This document shows, piece by piece, positions 44,766 through 55,449 of a stretch of DNA of 64,000 bases. The position numbers and the translations under genes are program-made. The DNA lies in the NCBI GenBank assembly GCA_012845835.1, contig JABAKD010000007.1:7514066-7578065 (forward strand). The letters are read 5' to 3'. Origin of the DNA: Undaria pinnatifida. Its lineage: Eukaryota > Sar > Phaeophyceae > Laminariales > Alariaceae. The notes under the pieces were generated by a model that searched no databases, was not told the origin of the DNA, and was given only the letters and a program-made list of their open reading frames with translations. Each line of letters opens with the position of its first letter. Within the stretch, counting starts at the first letter, position 1.

Positions 44766-46380
44766 TAATGTATCCGTGTTCATTCCCTTGTTGTCGGAAT
44801 TGTATATATGTGGATGCATTATGATTCCAGAATTGGGCCCTATCGTCCCCAGACGACGCTTACTTTAAGTACAATCCCCGGCAAGTGAGCGACCATCGAT
44901 CCAACAAAAATGACCATGCCAGGTATTAGACTAGACTATATGTTTTTAGTTTCGTCTAAAGCTCGATCGAGCCGGAAATTCTTAACTGCTGCATTCTTAG
45001 TTCAGTTCCATCGCGTACTGCTATGATTTCATCTACCAGATGAGAGTGGTCTACAGCAACAAGTAGCAGCATTATTATACGAACATTCGAGGAATTGAAC
45101 GACGAAGGCAGCGACACCGTGTTTCACGCCTAAAATACTGTCATAAGCAAGTCTCTCAACGATCCTATACACGCAGAGACACAGTCGGTCTGCGAGCCTC
45201 GGATCTAGGTACATGATATATCATGCATGTAGTAGCAGAAGCTGGCTCAGTGCGCTCCTGTGAGTGGCTATGTAGAGAACATGCAGGAAACATGTGGTCA
45301 TCTTCTCGCTGGCCCTGGATGCTTCGTCGAGTAAAAACGTCAAGAAACGCACTCAAAACACCTCTTCGTGGCCAGACTAGAGGGTCAGTCTGCGTGAGCT
45401 CGGACTTTCCCGATCGAAATATATATATGCTGAAGCTCGGAATCGGATCCACGCCAGAAACGGAGAAACGGAGGAAACGACAGAAGAGTTTAAGCGGTAG
45501 TCCACTGTTTGTCTATATCCATCTCTTGACATTACTCTACTACATTCTGTACACGTGTAGACTGGTGACGGTTTTATTCTCTATCGAATATTGAATCGAA
45601 CAAGTCGAAGAGTGCTGCCCGGCCCTACCCTAAACCCCTTGCAAGAGGTTGTAATTCCGGAGGTCTAGACAATAGTCTAGTCTATAGGACCTTTCAAAAT
45701 TGTCATCTTCTAACAATAATCTGCTCATCAACATAGATTGCCAGACGTGGTTGCCCGAATCCACATAAACAGGCATGGTGGTTTGGCTGAGGGCAGGTGG
45801 TGTAGACCCAGAAGGCTAAAAAGGTCCCCAATGGCTGTTGATAGTCTAGGTGACACCATCGTATCTTATACGAAAATACAAAACCACTTGTAGCAGTAAG
45901 TACTAATAGGGGGTAAAGCCAAAAAAAGTTACACGTTGTCAATTTGAGCCAAAATCAGGTAATACTGGAACCAAGTAAAAACCGCTCGGGACCCGGCGAT
46001 GTTTTTCAGGAATATTTTACCGTGAGGGCGCACAAGGAAAGTTACCCCGCAGACCAGACTCCTCCCCCCCCCTCAGAGGGCCGGTGATAAAGTTTGTTTT
46101 TCCCCTTTCTTGGCATTTCTTGGCTTTTTTTCCTCTCTTGGTCTCGCAATGCCAGTGCTTGCGTGCTTGGGTTTACTGCACGTGGACGTTCTACATACCC
46201 AATAGATAGGTTGAGATACCAAGGAGAAAAACTCTTTGATGAGCTCGCGACGCCTGTCTAAACATTATTCTGGGAGATAGCTCGCCCCCAAGTTGACTCA
46301 AAACCAAAAATGAATACTGAAATATCTTGCTTCCCGGACGCTTGCTCATTTCGCTTGCTTCTCAATGCTTCTGCGACTGG
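44766..46380. other. Intergenic, nothing recognised
   Basis: No coding signature; short frames at 45165-45594 and 45703-45942 lack domains. No member of the window's repeat families is seen. Confidence 0.45.
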
Positions 46381-46381
46381 T

Positions 46382-47054
46382 CTACGACAACCTTGGGCGA
46401 TCGTCTGAGTGTGACTCGTCTGAGCGTGACTCGTTGGACTCATCTGACCTCCCCTTCTGCTGTGAGACCTTGCGGCGGGCCACGGGGGCTCTGGCACCCT
46501 TACTTGCCTGAGCACACTGTGCCATCTCTCGGCGTGCTACGGGAGCTCTAACAGCCTTACCCTTGCCCCTTAGAAGCTTTTTCGCCACCGCCGCCTTTCG
46601 TGCCCGGCTTACGCCAAAGCCGTCTCTTCGTATCTCACAGTCTTGGTATCTGGTTTGCTCAGAGCCAACGAAATGATATGCTTCCCTTCTACATGGTCGG
46701 ACATGGAGTACTTCCACACCCACTCTACAGGGTTGCAAAATAAGCACTTAGGGGGGGTACGTTGATGCAGCATAGTGTGTGTATGTAGATGACGTGCTCT
46801 TCGACGCCCTTTTCAGGCCTACACACAGCAATGACACATTTTGGCGAGTCCCACTTGGGCGCGAGAAGACAGATGGGACGTCTCTGAGGTGCAGGTTTCA
46901 CGGGATTGCCCAGGGGTTCTGCAACCCACGTCTTGGCCTCTTGCCCTCGCGCCCGTTCCTCAACCATCGCCGAAGTCGTGCCCGCAGCAGCAATTAACTC
47001 CAAGCCATTCGCTAGCTTTTCGCGGTCGCGTTCTCGCCAAGCCATCTTATCCAA
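46382..47054 (-). pseudogene. Hypothetical minus-strand reading frames, possibly one broken gene
   Basis: Two consecutive, slightly overlapping minus frames: 47054-46725 (MDKMAWRERDREKLANGLEL...) and 46747-46382. The second ends in a basic, repetitive tail in which ARAPVARRK occurs twice, followed by a Ser/Asp/Glu-rich stretch. An alternative frame near 46700-46620 reads VEWVWKYSMSDHVEGKHIIS and looks more protein-like than the long frame, which suggests a frameshift. I recognise no domain. Confidence 0.25.
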
Positions 47055-47470
47055 AGGGGTCAGTAAGAAGGCTCACCCCGCCACGGAGACTGTGCTTGTC
47101 CTGACCACTCTCTCTCTCTCCCCCTTCTCTTTCTCCAGCTGTATTTCATTTAGGAAGTTTGGTGGCGTTTGGGGGGGGGGGGGGGGGGGGGGGGCTCTTG
47201 ATCCTCCGCCTAAAGGTCCAAAATAATGTTTTGGGGTGTGGTTTTGGATGTTTTTGTTTTTTTTTGCGCCTGAAATAATAACATACCTTGAAAACCTTTA
47301 CGACACCAGTTGTTACCATGCTCCTGTATTTTGGCCTGAACAGCAGAATGATGTAGCGAATGTGCGTCCTCCAAAATCTTGACATTTTCGTATTTGTATG
47401 CTTTTGAGTATTGTCGTAATTACACCCACTCCTCTTACCACTGATGTATCAGATACGTAATAAAATATAA
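47055..47470. other. Intergenic with a long G run
   Basis: A ~23 bp G tract sits at about 47171-47193, followed by a T-rich stretch at 47250-47265. No gene. Confidence 0.5.
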
Positions 47471-47474
47471 ATTA

Positions 47475-48515
47475 CCCTTCAGCTGTGAGATCGAAGATTT
47501 TGTCGAAACTTATATTTGCGAGGTGTGTGTGATGCTCCGATCGCGCGTATTACGAGTTGTGTGTCCTCATTAAGGATATATAGGTCGGCGACTCCCCTTG
47601 GAACTACATACAGCGTAGCTTGTACTAGGTTCAACAAGGTGATTTTTAACAGTCTGTGCGCGGAAACTACAAAACCCGATTCTGAACGGGACAAATCAGA
47701 CAGCTGTGGACGGAAATTCATCACATTATCAAGTGTATGCTGTAAGTTGTACAATTGGCTGAAGGAAGGGGAGATGTTTTAAGGGATTGGGGGCCGGGGT
47801 GTGAACAGGAGGGAGCGCGGGGGGGGAGGGGGGGATCTGTGCGCGGAAACTATGAATCCTTTAAAGGGACAAATCTGACGGTTGTAGAAGGAATGCATCA
47901 GTATACCATGTATATCCTGCAATTCGTACAGCCGGTGAGGAAAGGGCGGGGTGTTCGAAGGGGGGGGGGGGGGGGGAAGAGGGGAGGAGGATTTTCAACA
48001 GCTTTACGCCTGGTATGTGTATATATGTTAGGAGGTTGCTATACGCGTTGTGCGAGGTATAGACGATGGCCCGGGTGGTGGGGAAGGAGGGGGCGTTGAG
48101 GGGGTGGGGAAGAGGGGGGGTGGTATCAATTGGAGCTACGGTGTGGATGGCTAGAAAGGTAGTGAGGTGATATAAAGTGTCTGGTATTGTCTATTAATCT
48201 GGCAGGTTTTCGATTTCGGTGGGGCGGCCGAAGAGAACAAACGAGGGGGGGGGGGGGGGGGGGGTGGGGGGGCGATGCGGGGGGAAATCAACCGCTTGAG
48301 GTCGCATGAATGTATACCTGGGGGGAACTTTACTGTACGTGCTAGTTCTAGGCGATGGTGCGGGTGGCGGGGAAGGAGTGGGCGGCGCGGAAATAGGAAA
48401 TAAAAGAAATGGAGACACGGCATGACAGGTTGGATAGATTTTGAGGTGATATCACCTGTCTGGTAGTATATATTATTCCAGCAGATTTTATTTTAGGTGG
48501 GGAGGCGGGGATAGG
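47475..48515 (-). mobile_element. C-rich modular element, minus strand
   Basis: The right end is at 47479 (CAGCTGTGAGATCGAAGATT) and TCATTAAGGATATATAGGTC at ~47568. G-rich modules follow to ~48515, with G runs at 47967-47980 and 48243-48265. Confidence 0.65.
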
Positions 48516-48619
48516 GGGGGGGTTGCGTATTTGTCGCCGGGGGCGGGGCGGCCTTTTAGTAATCTCCCGTATATTCGAACAACCAGGCCTGGCAATTTAT
48601 ATGAATGAACTTTGGTTTG

Positions 48620-48705
48620 TTTGTGTTTTTTCTGGGGTATTTCTCAGCTCCAGAGTGAACGGGGCCTGTCCTGCGACCACGGACTTGATTATGCGAAAAA
48701 ATATG
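48620..48705 (-). repeat. Dispersed ~85 bp repeat, copy 1
   Basis: The reverse complement matches 55168-55255 (shared TAATCAAGTCCGTGGTC, CAGGACAGGC, CTGGAGCTGA, AATACCCCAG). Both copies lie close to modular elements. Confidence 0.6.
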
Positions 48706-48759
48706 GGAAGTAGACCACCATGAACACAAGGCTACAATTTGCAGCACTCACATAGAGCT

Positions 48760-48930
48760 GCGGTATGCAAGGTGTTATAGCTACGTGGTGTGTTACATTA
48801 CATGGATCGCACAATCGAACGTTCCAATCGACCGGTGCGACCATGTAGTTGCCATGAGGTTTTACCGTGCCCATGTGGGGCTCGGAGGTCGCCAACTATA
48901 AGGCAGAGGTACATGTTGCAAATGACTGAT
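48760..48930 (+). repeat. Dispersed repeat, copy 2 of 4
   Basis: Shares CAAGGTGTTATAGCT.CGTGGTG, ACATGGATCG, CGACCATG.AGTT and TTTTACCGTGCC with 50935-51060. Confidence 0.55.
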
Positions 48931-48946
48931 TATACAATAATAGAGT

Positions 48947-49192
48947 CATCCCAAGATAGGGGTTGTACTTTATTCGCCTAAATGTCCCAGGGCGATTGAG
49001 TTCCTCATGTGCGTAACTGCCGGTCAACGACGTATTTTCACGAGTACATTATATTTTTTTGACTTAAGTCAGGCATAGAAGCTTGGCCGGGTTGCGCGAA
49101 CGAATGCCTTCGAGGTCATTTTTCGGGCTAGATATTGAGTTCCTCATGTGAGGAGTGATGGGATTGATGCTGCAACCCTACCGTGGGATGGC
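48947..49192 (-). mobile_element. MITE-like repeat with terminal inverted repeats, copy b (246 bp)
   Basis: The ends GTCATCCCAAGATAGGGGTT (48947) and GCAACCCTACCGTGGGATGG (near 49168-49188) are imperfect inverted repeats. Subterminal palindromes CCTCATGTG at ~49004 and CCTCATGTGAGG at ~49144 flank a core matching the copies at 11020 and 59513 in reverse complement. No coding capacity. Confidence 0.65.
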
Positions 49193-49725
49193 TCAATAGA
49201 CGCCCCAAAAACCAGCGATTTTCTTCGAACGACGTTTCATGGCTGCTCGACACGAGGAAGGGATGCTCTGAAACGTATATCTCCGTGAATTTCCTTGATT
49301 GCACAGGACTACCGAACGATGGCGTCGAGATGGCAAAGGCCACCGTATTTCAGGAGACCCGGCCGGAAGCTGGTTTCAAAACCGCCGATTTCGGCAATGA
49401 AAAGTTTCGGGTGCTATCGTGGAACGACTCATTTGTTTTGACAGGAACGCTTGATGTGCCCGCGCCATATTACGCTACTTTGTTTGGCATATATATATAT
49501 ATATATATATGCTACTTCGCTTGGCAGAGGTTGGGAGGTGACCATGCAGACGGTAGGTACGAAATACCCTGTACGTAATACGCGTAGGTTGGTAGTGTGT
49601 GATCTTTCTAATATCAACATGTGTGCCGGTTCTTCCTTTCCACGTTAATATCAGCTAATGTACGATTTTACGCCACGATTTTTTAATGTGTTATTATATA
49701 TATATATATATATATATATTGGTTT
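49193..49725. other. Unassigned; open frame and two AT dinucleotide runs
   Basis: The plus frame 49183-49578 has a protein-like stretch (about 49215-49470) but no domain I recognise. It runs into an (AT)n tract at 49488-49511. A second (TA)n tract lies at 49695-49722. Bases 49440-49660 resemble 51195-51400. Confidence 0.4.
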
Positions 49726-49930
49726 TATAGTTTCCGCGCACAGACTGACAAAAATCACCCTGTCGACCCTGATAGCTACACTGTAAGTGCACGGGGAGTC
49801 GCCGACCTATATCCTTAATGAGGACACGCCACTCGTAATACGCGCGATCAGAGTATCACACACAGCTTGCAAAGATGAGTTTCGACAAAATCTTCGATCT
49901 CACAGCTGGAGTGTTTTTTCATTTTATCAG
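49725..49930 (+). mobile_element. C-rich modular element, right-end fragment
   Basis: The last ~200 bp of the right end, starting at GTTTTATAGTTTCCGCGCAC and ending in the terminal motif near 49915. Confidence 0.7.
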
Positions 49931-49954
49931 TGCATTTTCATTTTTTTTTTTTTA

Positions 49955-50905
49955 AATGAAAATACACTCCAGCTGTGAGATCGAAGATTTTGTCGAAACT
50001 CAGTCTTTACAAGCTGTGTGTGATACTCCGATCGCGCGTATCACGGGTTGTGTGTCCTCATGAAGGGTATAGATCGACGACTCCCCTTGGAACTACAGTG
50101 TAGCTATCAGGGTCAACAGGGTGATGCTTGTCAGTCCGTGCGCGGAAACTATAAAACTCGTTTTTGAGGCGGACAAAATCCGACAGAGCTGTGGAACGAA
50201 ACGCGCAGTTTACCAAGTGCATACTGTAAGTCGTATAACCGGTGAGGGGAGGGCGGAGACTTAAGGGCGTGGGGGCCTGGGTTTGAACAAGAGGTATCGG
50301 GGGGGGAAGAAGGGGGAAATGGGTCGGGCAAACTCCATCTGTGCGCGGAAGCGAAAATTCTTTGACGGAACAAATCTGACGGTTGTGGAAGCAATGCATC
50401 GGTTCATCACGTATCTGCTTTAAGTCGTACAACCAGTGAGGAGATGGCGGAGTATTGGAAGGGGTTGGGGGGGGGAATTTCCAACAGCTTTATGTCGCAT
50501 AGATGTAGGGGTTTGCTATACGCGTGGTGCTAGGTCTAGGCGATGGTGCTGTTGGTGGCGAATGAGGGGGCGTGGGGAGGGTGAGGGTGAACGATTTGGA
50601 GCTAGAGCATGGATGGCTAGAAAGATAATGAGGTGATATCAAATGCGTGGTAGTGTTCAATACTCTGGGAGATTTCATTTTAGGTGGGGCGTTATAACAA
50701 GAGGGAGCGGGGGGAAAAACAGGGCGGAGGCGGGGGTGGGGGCGGGGGGCGGGGGTGAGGGGGGTAGGACGGGACAACTCAATATTTGCGCGGAGACTGT
50801 AAATCCGAAAAGGGGACAAATCTGACAGTTAGTTGTAGACGGAATGCATCAGTTTATATCACCTGCCTGGCATTGTACATTATTCTAGCAGATTTGTTGT
50901 TAGGT
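49955..50905 (-). mobile_element. C-rich modular element, minus strand, paired with the preceding fragment
   Basis: The right end begins ATGAAAATACACTCCAGCTG at ~49956, only ~40 bp from the right end of the 49725 fragment, creating a ~200 bp inverted repeat. Modules GTGCTAGGTCTAGGCGATGG (~50527) and GGCTAGAAAGATAATGAGGT (~50613) are clear. The left terminal motif is absent. Confidence 0.7.
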
Positions 50906-50934
50906 GAGGTATACAACACGAATTTTAGGTCGTA

Positions 50935-51400
50935 TATACAAGGTGTTATAGCTTCGTGGTGCGTTGTAGTACATGGATCGGATTGTAGAGAGCATTATTA
51001 ATCGATAGGTGCAACCATGCAGTTATATGATGATTTTACCGTGCCAATATGGGGAATGTGGGTCTCTGACGTCGCTAATCATATGACAGAGATCTACATA
51101 TTGCAGAACACAACTAGCAAGTTGATGTGGTCATGCAATGTCACCACCATTGAGCACGAGGGGGGGAAGGACACATAGTCAGAGTTTTGAAGGAACGGTT
51201 GATGCACCCGCGCTCAATTACGTTACTTCGTTAGGCATACTTCGTTTGGCAGAGAGGGGTTGGGAGGCGATCATGGAGACGGTAGATACTGAATACCTTA
51301 CGGAATAGGTCTGTAGTGTGGACTACGCAAAGTTAGCATTATTTGTTCCTGTACTTCCTTTTGACATATTATTACTTGCTAATGTACCATCCTTCGCCCT
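50935..51400 (+). repeat. Dispersed repeat, copy 3 of 4 (longest)
   Basis: The left part matches 48760-48930, the middle matches 12760-12920 (GTCATGCAATGTCACCA, ATTGAGCACGAGGGGG), and the right part (51195-51400) matches 49440-49660. It therefore links three partial copies into one ~470 bp unit. Confidence 0.55.
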
Positions 51401-51409
51401 TGGTTTTTA

Positions 51410-51520
51410 CTGTGCCGATATGAGGCTCTGAGGTCGCCAATTCTAAAACAGGGATACCTATTACAAACACAGCAAGCGAGGTGATGTGGTGTTATGCAAC
51501 GTCACCAATATAAAAATATA
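51410..51520 (+). repeat. Dispersed repeat, copy 4 of 4 (partial)
   Basis: CTGTGCCGATATGAGGCTCTGAGGTCGCCAA resembles CCGTGCCCATGTGGGGCTCGGAGGTCGCCAA of 48870-48900, in short matched words of under 20 bases. Confidence 0.5.
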
Positions 51521-51839
51521 TTTTACGTGGTAAACAATTCTTGATGGCAAGCGGGGTGTGGTCGGTTTTTTCAGGCGCGAGTAGAGCGACGCATGTACCA
51601 CTATGGATCAGCGCTTACGACGTGTTGATGATACGCCAGGTCCATACTGGCACATACGTGGCACTACTTGAGCCAGAAAACACAACTACACCCTGCTTGC
51701 TACGGGAGGGTGCCCTATGTCCTACATTTTTGTGTTTTCGCAATGGATGGAACTAACCCGAAAATATACCCATGAATTCCCCCCAGTGCCCTACATGGGT
51801 AAAGAAACACAACAATGCACTCTTTATAGTCCTGTTGAG
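51521..51839. other. Unassigned
   Basis: A 71-codon frame at 51541-51756 has no recognised domain. No repeat was identified. Confidence 0.35.
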
Positions 51840-52440
51840 TTTGTGGATTCCGGGTAAGGGTGTGGGGGTCTTACAGAACTTCCAGAAGTTTCGGGTACGG
51901 GTAGGAAAGTGTTACAGAACTTCCAGAATTGCCGGGTAGTTTTAGCTCAGGCATACAGAGCTCACAGAATTTCCTGGCGGGTACAAAGTATGCTTTACCC
52001 GTACCCCGGGGTATTGTGCTACAGTCTTAGAGGAGCCACAAAATTTGCGGGTAAGCGTATGAGAATCTTACAGAACTTCCAGGAGTTCCGGGTACGGGTA
52101 CGGATGTCTCACAGAACTTCCAGAAATTCCGGATATTGTGGCACAGGCGTACAGAACTCACAGAAGGTCCGAGCGGGTACAAAACATGCTGTACCCGTAA
52201 CCCGGGTATTGTGGCCTGGGGCGTACAGAACTTCCAGAAGTTCCGGGTACATGTATGAATGCCGTACAGAAGTTCCAGAAGTTCCGGGTACATGTATGAA
52301 TGCCGTACGCACAGAACTTCCAGAGGTTCCGGGTACTGGTATGGAACTTAATAAGATAAGTTCGTTTCAGGGTAATACCCCCTGTAAATACCCCGGGAAC
52401 GGATTGTGCATACCCTACAGAAAAACAACACTTTTTGGAT
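51840..52440 (-). repeat. Degenerate CCCGTACC minisatellite, second copy, inverted
   Basis: Units of CAGAACTTCCAGAAGTTCCG and GGGTACGGGTA repeat with a ~40 bp period. This is the reverse complement of the array type at 7150-7800. Both arrays abut an AACAACA / TTGTTGTT stretch. Confidence 0.7.
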
Positions 52441-52790
52441 AACAAAGTGTATATCTGCACATCGTAAGCTAACTCCCGATTTCACTTTTTATATTCTTCT
52501 GGCGGAGGCATGAACTGCGCCAGCTAAGGTAAATTCGTGTTTTGAGCCGCTTTTGTTTCTGTTTGTGTATGTTTTCCGGCAATATCATTTCGAAAGCTAG
52601 GCAAAAGATACAAAACCAGGCCTCTCAAGCTAAGATCAGGTGCAAGGTGAGGCTGGCCAATAGGGGGACTTCTGGCGTGTGGTTTGTACTTATTTTCAGT
52701 GCGTATCTGAGTTTAGTCTGAAAGTGACGAGGTATACCTGATTTTAGCAGAAAGCCATACCAGGCATATATGCTGCAACCGTCAGATTCG
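52441..52790. other. Unassigned
   Basis: No gene or repeat recognised. Confidence 0.4.
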
Positions 52791-52794
52791 TCCC

Positions 52795-53240
52795 CTTTTT
52801 GGCTTATAGTTTCCGCGCACATATTGAAATGCTCCCCCCCCCGCCCCCCGATCCCTCTTGTTTAAACGCCCCACCTGAAATCGAAATCTGTCAGAGTAGT
52901 AAACACTACCAGCCAGCTGATATCATATCATTATCCCTCTAGCCATCCATTCCGTAGCTCCAACTCATCTCCGCCCCCCCCCCCCCCCCCCCCCCCCTCC
53001 CCCCCCCCTCCCCCCCCCCCCCTTTTGTTCCCCGCCCAGTTCGTTCAATCGCCCCACTTACAATCGGAATCGGCTAGAGCAATAAACACTTCTAAGCAAT
53101 TGATATCACGTCATTATTGTTCTAGCCATCCATGACGTAGCTTTCATTCATCCCCCCTCCCCCCCTCCAACGCCCCCTTCTCCCCCACACCCCGCACGAT
53201 CGCCTAGACCCAGCACCGCGCGTATAGCAAGCCCCTACAT
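52795..53240 (+). mobile_element. C-rich modular element, fragment lacking both ends
   Basis: Starts in the TAGTTTCCGCGCACATATTG module. It has two copies of the CTAGCCATCCAT..CGTAGCT module (about 52940 and 53125) and a ~45 bp C-dominated tract at 52975-53022. It stops after the CGCGTATAGCAAGCCCCTACA module. Confidence 0.65.
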
Positions 53241-53299
53241 ATATGATTAATACGCGTGATCGGAGGATCACACAAAATGTTGCGAACATCACTGTCGAT

Positions 53300-54055
53300 C
53301 AAATCCTTGATCTCATAGCTGGAGTGTATCATAATATTATATGTGACCTAAACCCCTTTACCCCCCCCGCCCCCTCTTTTTTTTTTTTCTCGCTTTCTCT
53401 TGCTTAAACGCCCCACCTAATATCGAAATCCGCCAGAGCAATAAACACTTGCCACGCCCTGGATATCCTTTCGTTATCTTTTGAGAGCCGTTCATGCCGC
53501 TGCCGCAGTTCCCACCCACCCCCGCCCCCAACGCCCCCTCCTTCCCCACCACCCGTACCACAAACTATGCGACCTAAAGCCCTCCCCCCTCCTCCCCCGC
53601 CCCCCGCCCCCCCCGCCATATCCCTCCCCCCTCCCCCACCAGAAGGATTTGTAGTTTCCACGCACAAATCGCCCTGCCCCACCCGCCCCCCCCCCCCCTC
53701 CCCCCTTCCGCCCCCCTTTCGATCAAAATCAGGCTCTCAATTCCTTAAAAACTCCGCCCTCCCCTCACCGGTTATTCGACTTACAGGATTCACTTGATCA
53801 AAGGTTACATTTCCCTTCACAGCTGTCAGATTTTGTCCCCCTCAGAAACGGGTTTTAGAGTTCCCGCGCACAGACTGCCTAACATCACCTTGTTGACCCT
53901 GATAGCTACACTGTAGTTGCAAGGGGAGTCGCCCACCTATATTCTTAACAAGACACACAACCTGTAATACGCGCGATCGGAGTGTCACACACAGCTTGCA
54001 ACTAGATGAGCTTCGACAAAATATTCTATCTCACAGCTGGAGTATATTTTAGTTC
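53300..54055 (+). mobile_element. C-rich modular element, complete short copy (~755 bp)
   Basis: The left end CTTGATCTCATAGCTGGAGT at ~53307 precedes a GTGACCTAAACC box. The right end finishes CTATCTCACAGCTGGAGTAT near 54045. It has fewer internal modules than the 40974 copy. Confidence 0.7.
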
Positions 54056-54198
54056 TTATAAAACGAAAAAATTACTTTATTCCACTGTGAGATGGAATAA
54101 AAAGGATTTTGATATAAATACTCAGCGTTGCACAAGTTGCGTGCTGTACTTCAATCGAGCGTGTCGGGGGTGTTTATACCGCACGTGCCGGTGTCCAC

Positions 54199-54490
54199 GG
54201 TCGCCCAAATGGCGTATCAGGTTACACTCGAGCCTGGTAAAAAGGTCAGTGTCGCGAGTTCAAGCCCCGCCGAGTGCCTACACATGTAAATTCGTTTGGA
54301 CTTTTTCTTGTGCACAAATTGACTTGCGGAAAGCGCGAGAGCGTGAGTTAGCAGCATTCGATGAAAGTTCGACGAACAGTGGGATTGCTGAATCCTATGC
54401 GTGATAAAAATTGAAGGGACGAACCTGTGACCACGGCTTGTGCCGAACCAGGTTCCTGGAAAGTAACAGTATGAGAAGAAGGGAAAAAAA
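54199..54490 (+). mobile_element. tRNA-headed SINE, copy 1
   Basis: An A-box-like TGGCGTATCAGG (~54210) and B-box-like GAGTTCAAGCC (~54256) define a pol III promoter pair. An unrelated body and an A-rich tail follow, ending GGGAAAAAAAC at ~54490. The same head and body recur at 63783-64000. The head does not fold into a canonical tRNA by eye. Confidence 0.6.
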
Positions 54491-54529
54491 CACTCGCACA
54501 CATAACTAGTGTATAGTATACAGCTTCAA

Positions 54530-54780
54530 CTTAACGTTGCTGTGTGTGATGCTCCAATCGCGCGTGTTATTGGGTGGGACATAGACCGGTGACTCTCGTT
54601 AGAACTGTCGACCAGGGTCAACGGGGTGATGATATAGACTAATCAGTCCCGTGAACCTGAACAGTGTAACACATTTTTGGGGGGAGAGGGGAACTGGCGG
54701 CTGTGGAATACACATATTTCAGTGCATTTTGTATATCCTGTAGTCGTCGGATTAGCGGTGAGGGGCGGGAGGGGGGTAAA
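54530..54780 (-). mobile_element. C-rich modular element, strongly degraded right end
   Basis: Weak but ordered matches to the conserved right segment (TGTGTGTGATGCTCCAATCG, AGGGTCAACGGGGTGATG, GGCTGTGGAA). Confidence 0.5.
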
Positions 54781-54823
54781 AAGGGGGGATAGGTCGCATA
54801 AACGAGCAGGCGCTGACTGCACG

Positions 54824-55083
54824 CGTAGTACTACTACAACAACAAACAGTAATATCAGTAGAAGTGGTAGTAGCAGCAGTTAGTAGTAGCAGCAGTAGTA
54901 GTAGTAGAAGTAGTTGTAGTAGTAGCAGTAGCAGCAGCAGTTAGTAGTAGCAGCAGGAGTAGTAGTAGTAGTAGTAGTGGTGGTGATAGTAGTAGTAGTA
55001 GTAGTAGCAGTAGTAGTAGTAGCAGTATAGTAGTAGTAGTAGCAGTAATAGTAGTAAGTAGTAGTAGTTGTTGTTGTAGTCGT
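54824..55083. repeat. (TAG)n microsatellite with AGC and other variants
   Basis: About 260 bp of AGT/AGC triplets broken by single-base slips, the third such tract in the window. Confidence 0.9.
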
Positions 55084-55167
55084 TAGTATTTAGGTGATGG
55101 CATATAAATGTAAGTGTATTTTCATTTTTTCAAATATTGTTGTTGTTGTTCTCACATTAACTCGCAT

Positions 55168-55255
55168 AATAATCAAGTCCGTGGTCACAGGACAGGCTCC
55201 AGCCACACTGGAGCTGACGAATACCCCAGGGAAAAACAAACACAACCCACGGAGG
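55168..55255 (+). repeat. Dispersed ~85 bp repeat, copy 2
   Basis: Reverse complement of 48620-48705. Confidence 0.6.
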
Positions 55256-55324
55256 TACACGCATATATCACAGCTGACGCAATTGCCTCACCAGAAACAT
55301 ATAAAAGTGAAATCGGTGGAGTCA

Positions 55325-55405
55325 TATATCGGAGTATCACACACAGCTTGCAAATATGAGTTTTGACAAAATATTCGATCTCGCAGCAGCTGGAGTGTAT
55401 TTAAA
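55325..55405 (+). mobile_element. C-rich modular element, right-end fragment
   Basis: GGAGTATCACACACAGCTTG through GATCTCGCAGCAGCTGGAGT; only the terminal ~80 bp remains. Confidence 0.65.
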
Positions 55406-55449
55406 AATATAATACATTTTTTCTAACATCGAATATTTTGTAAAAAAAT

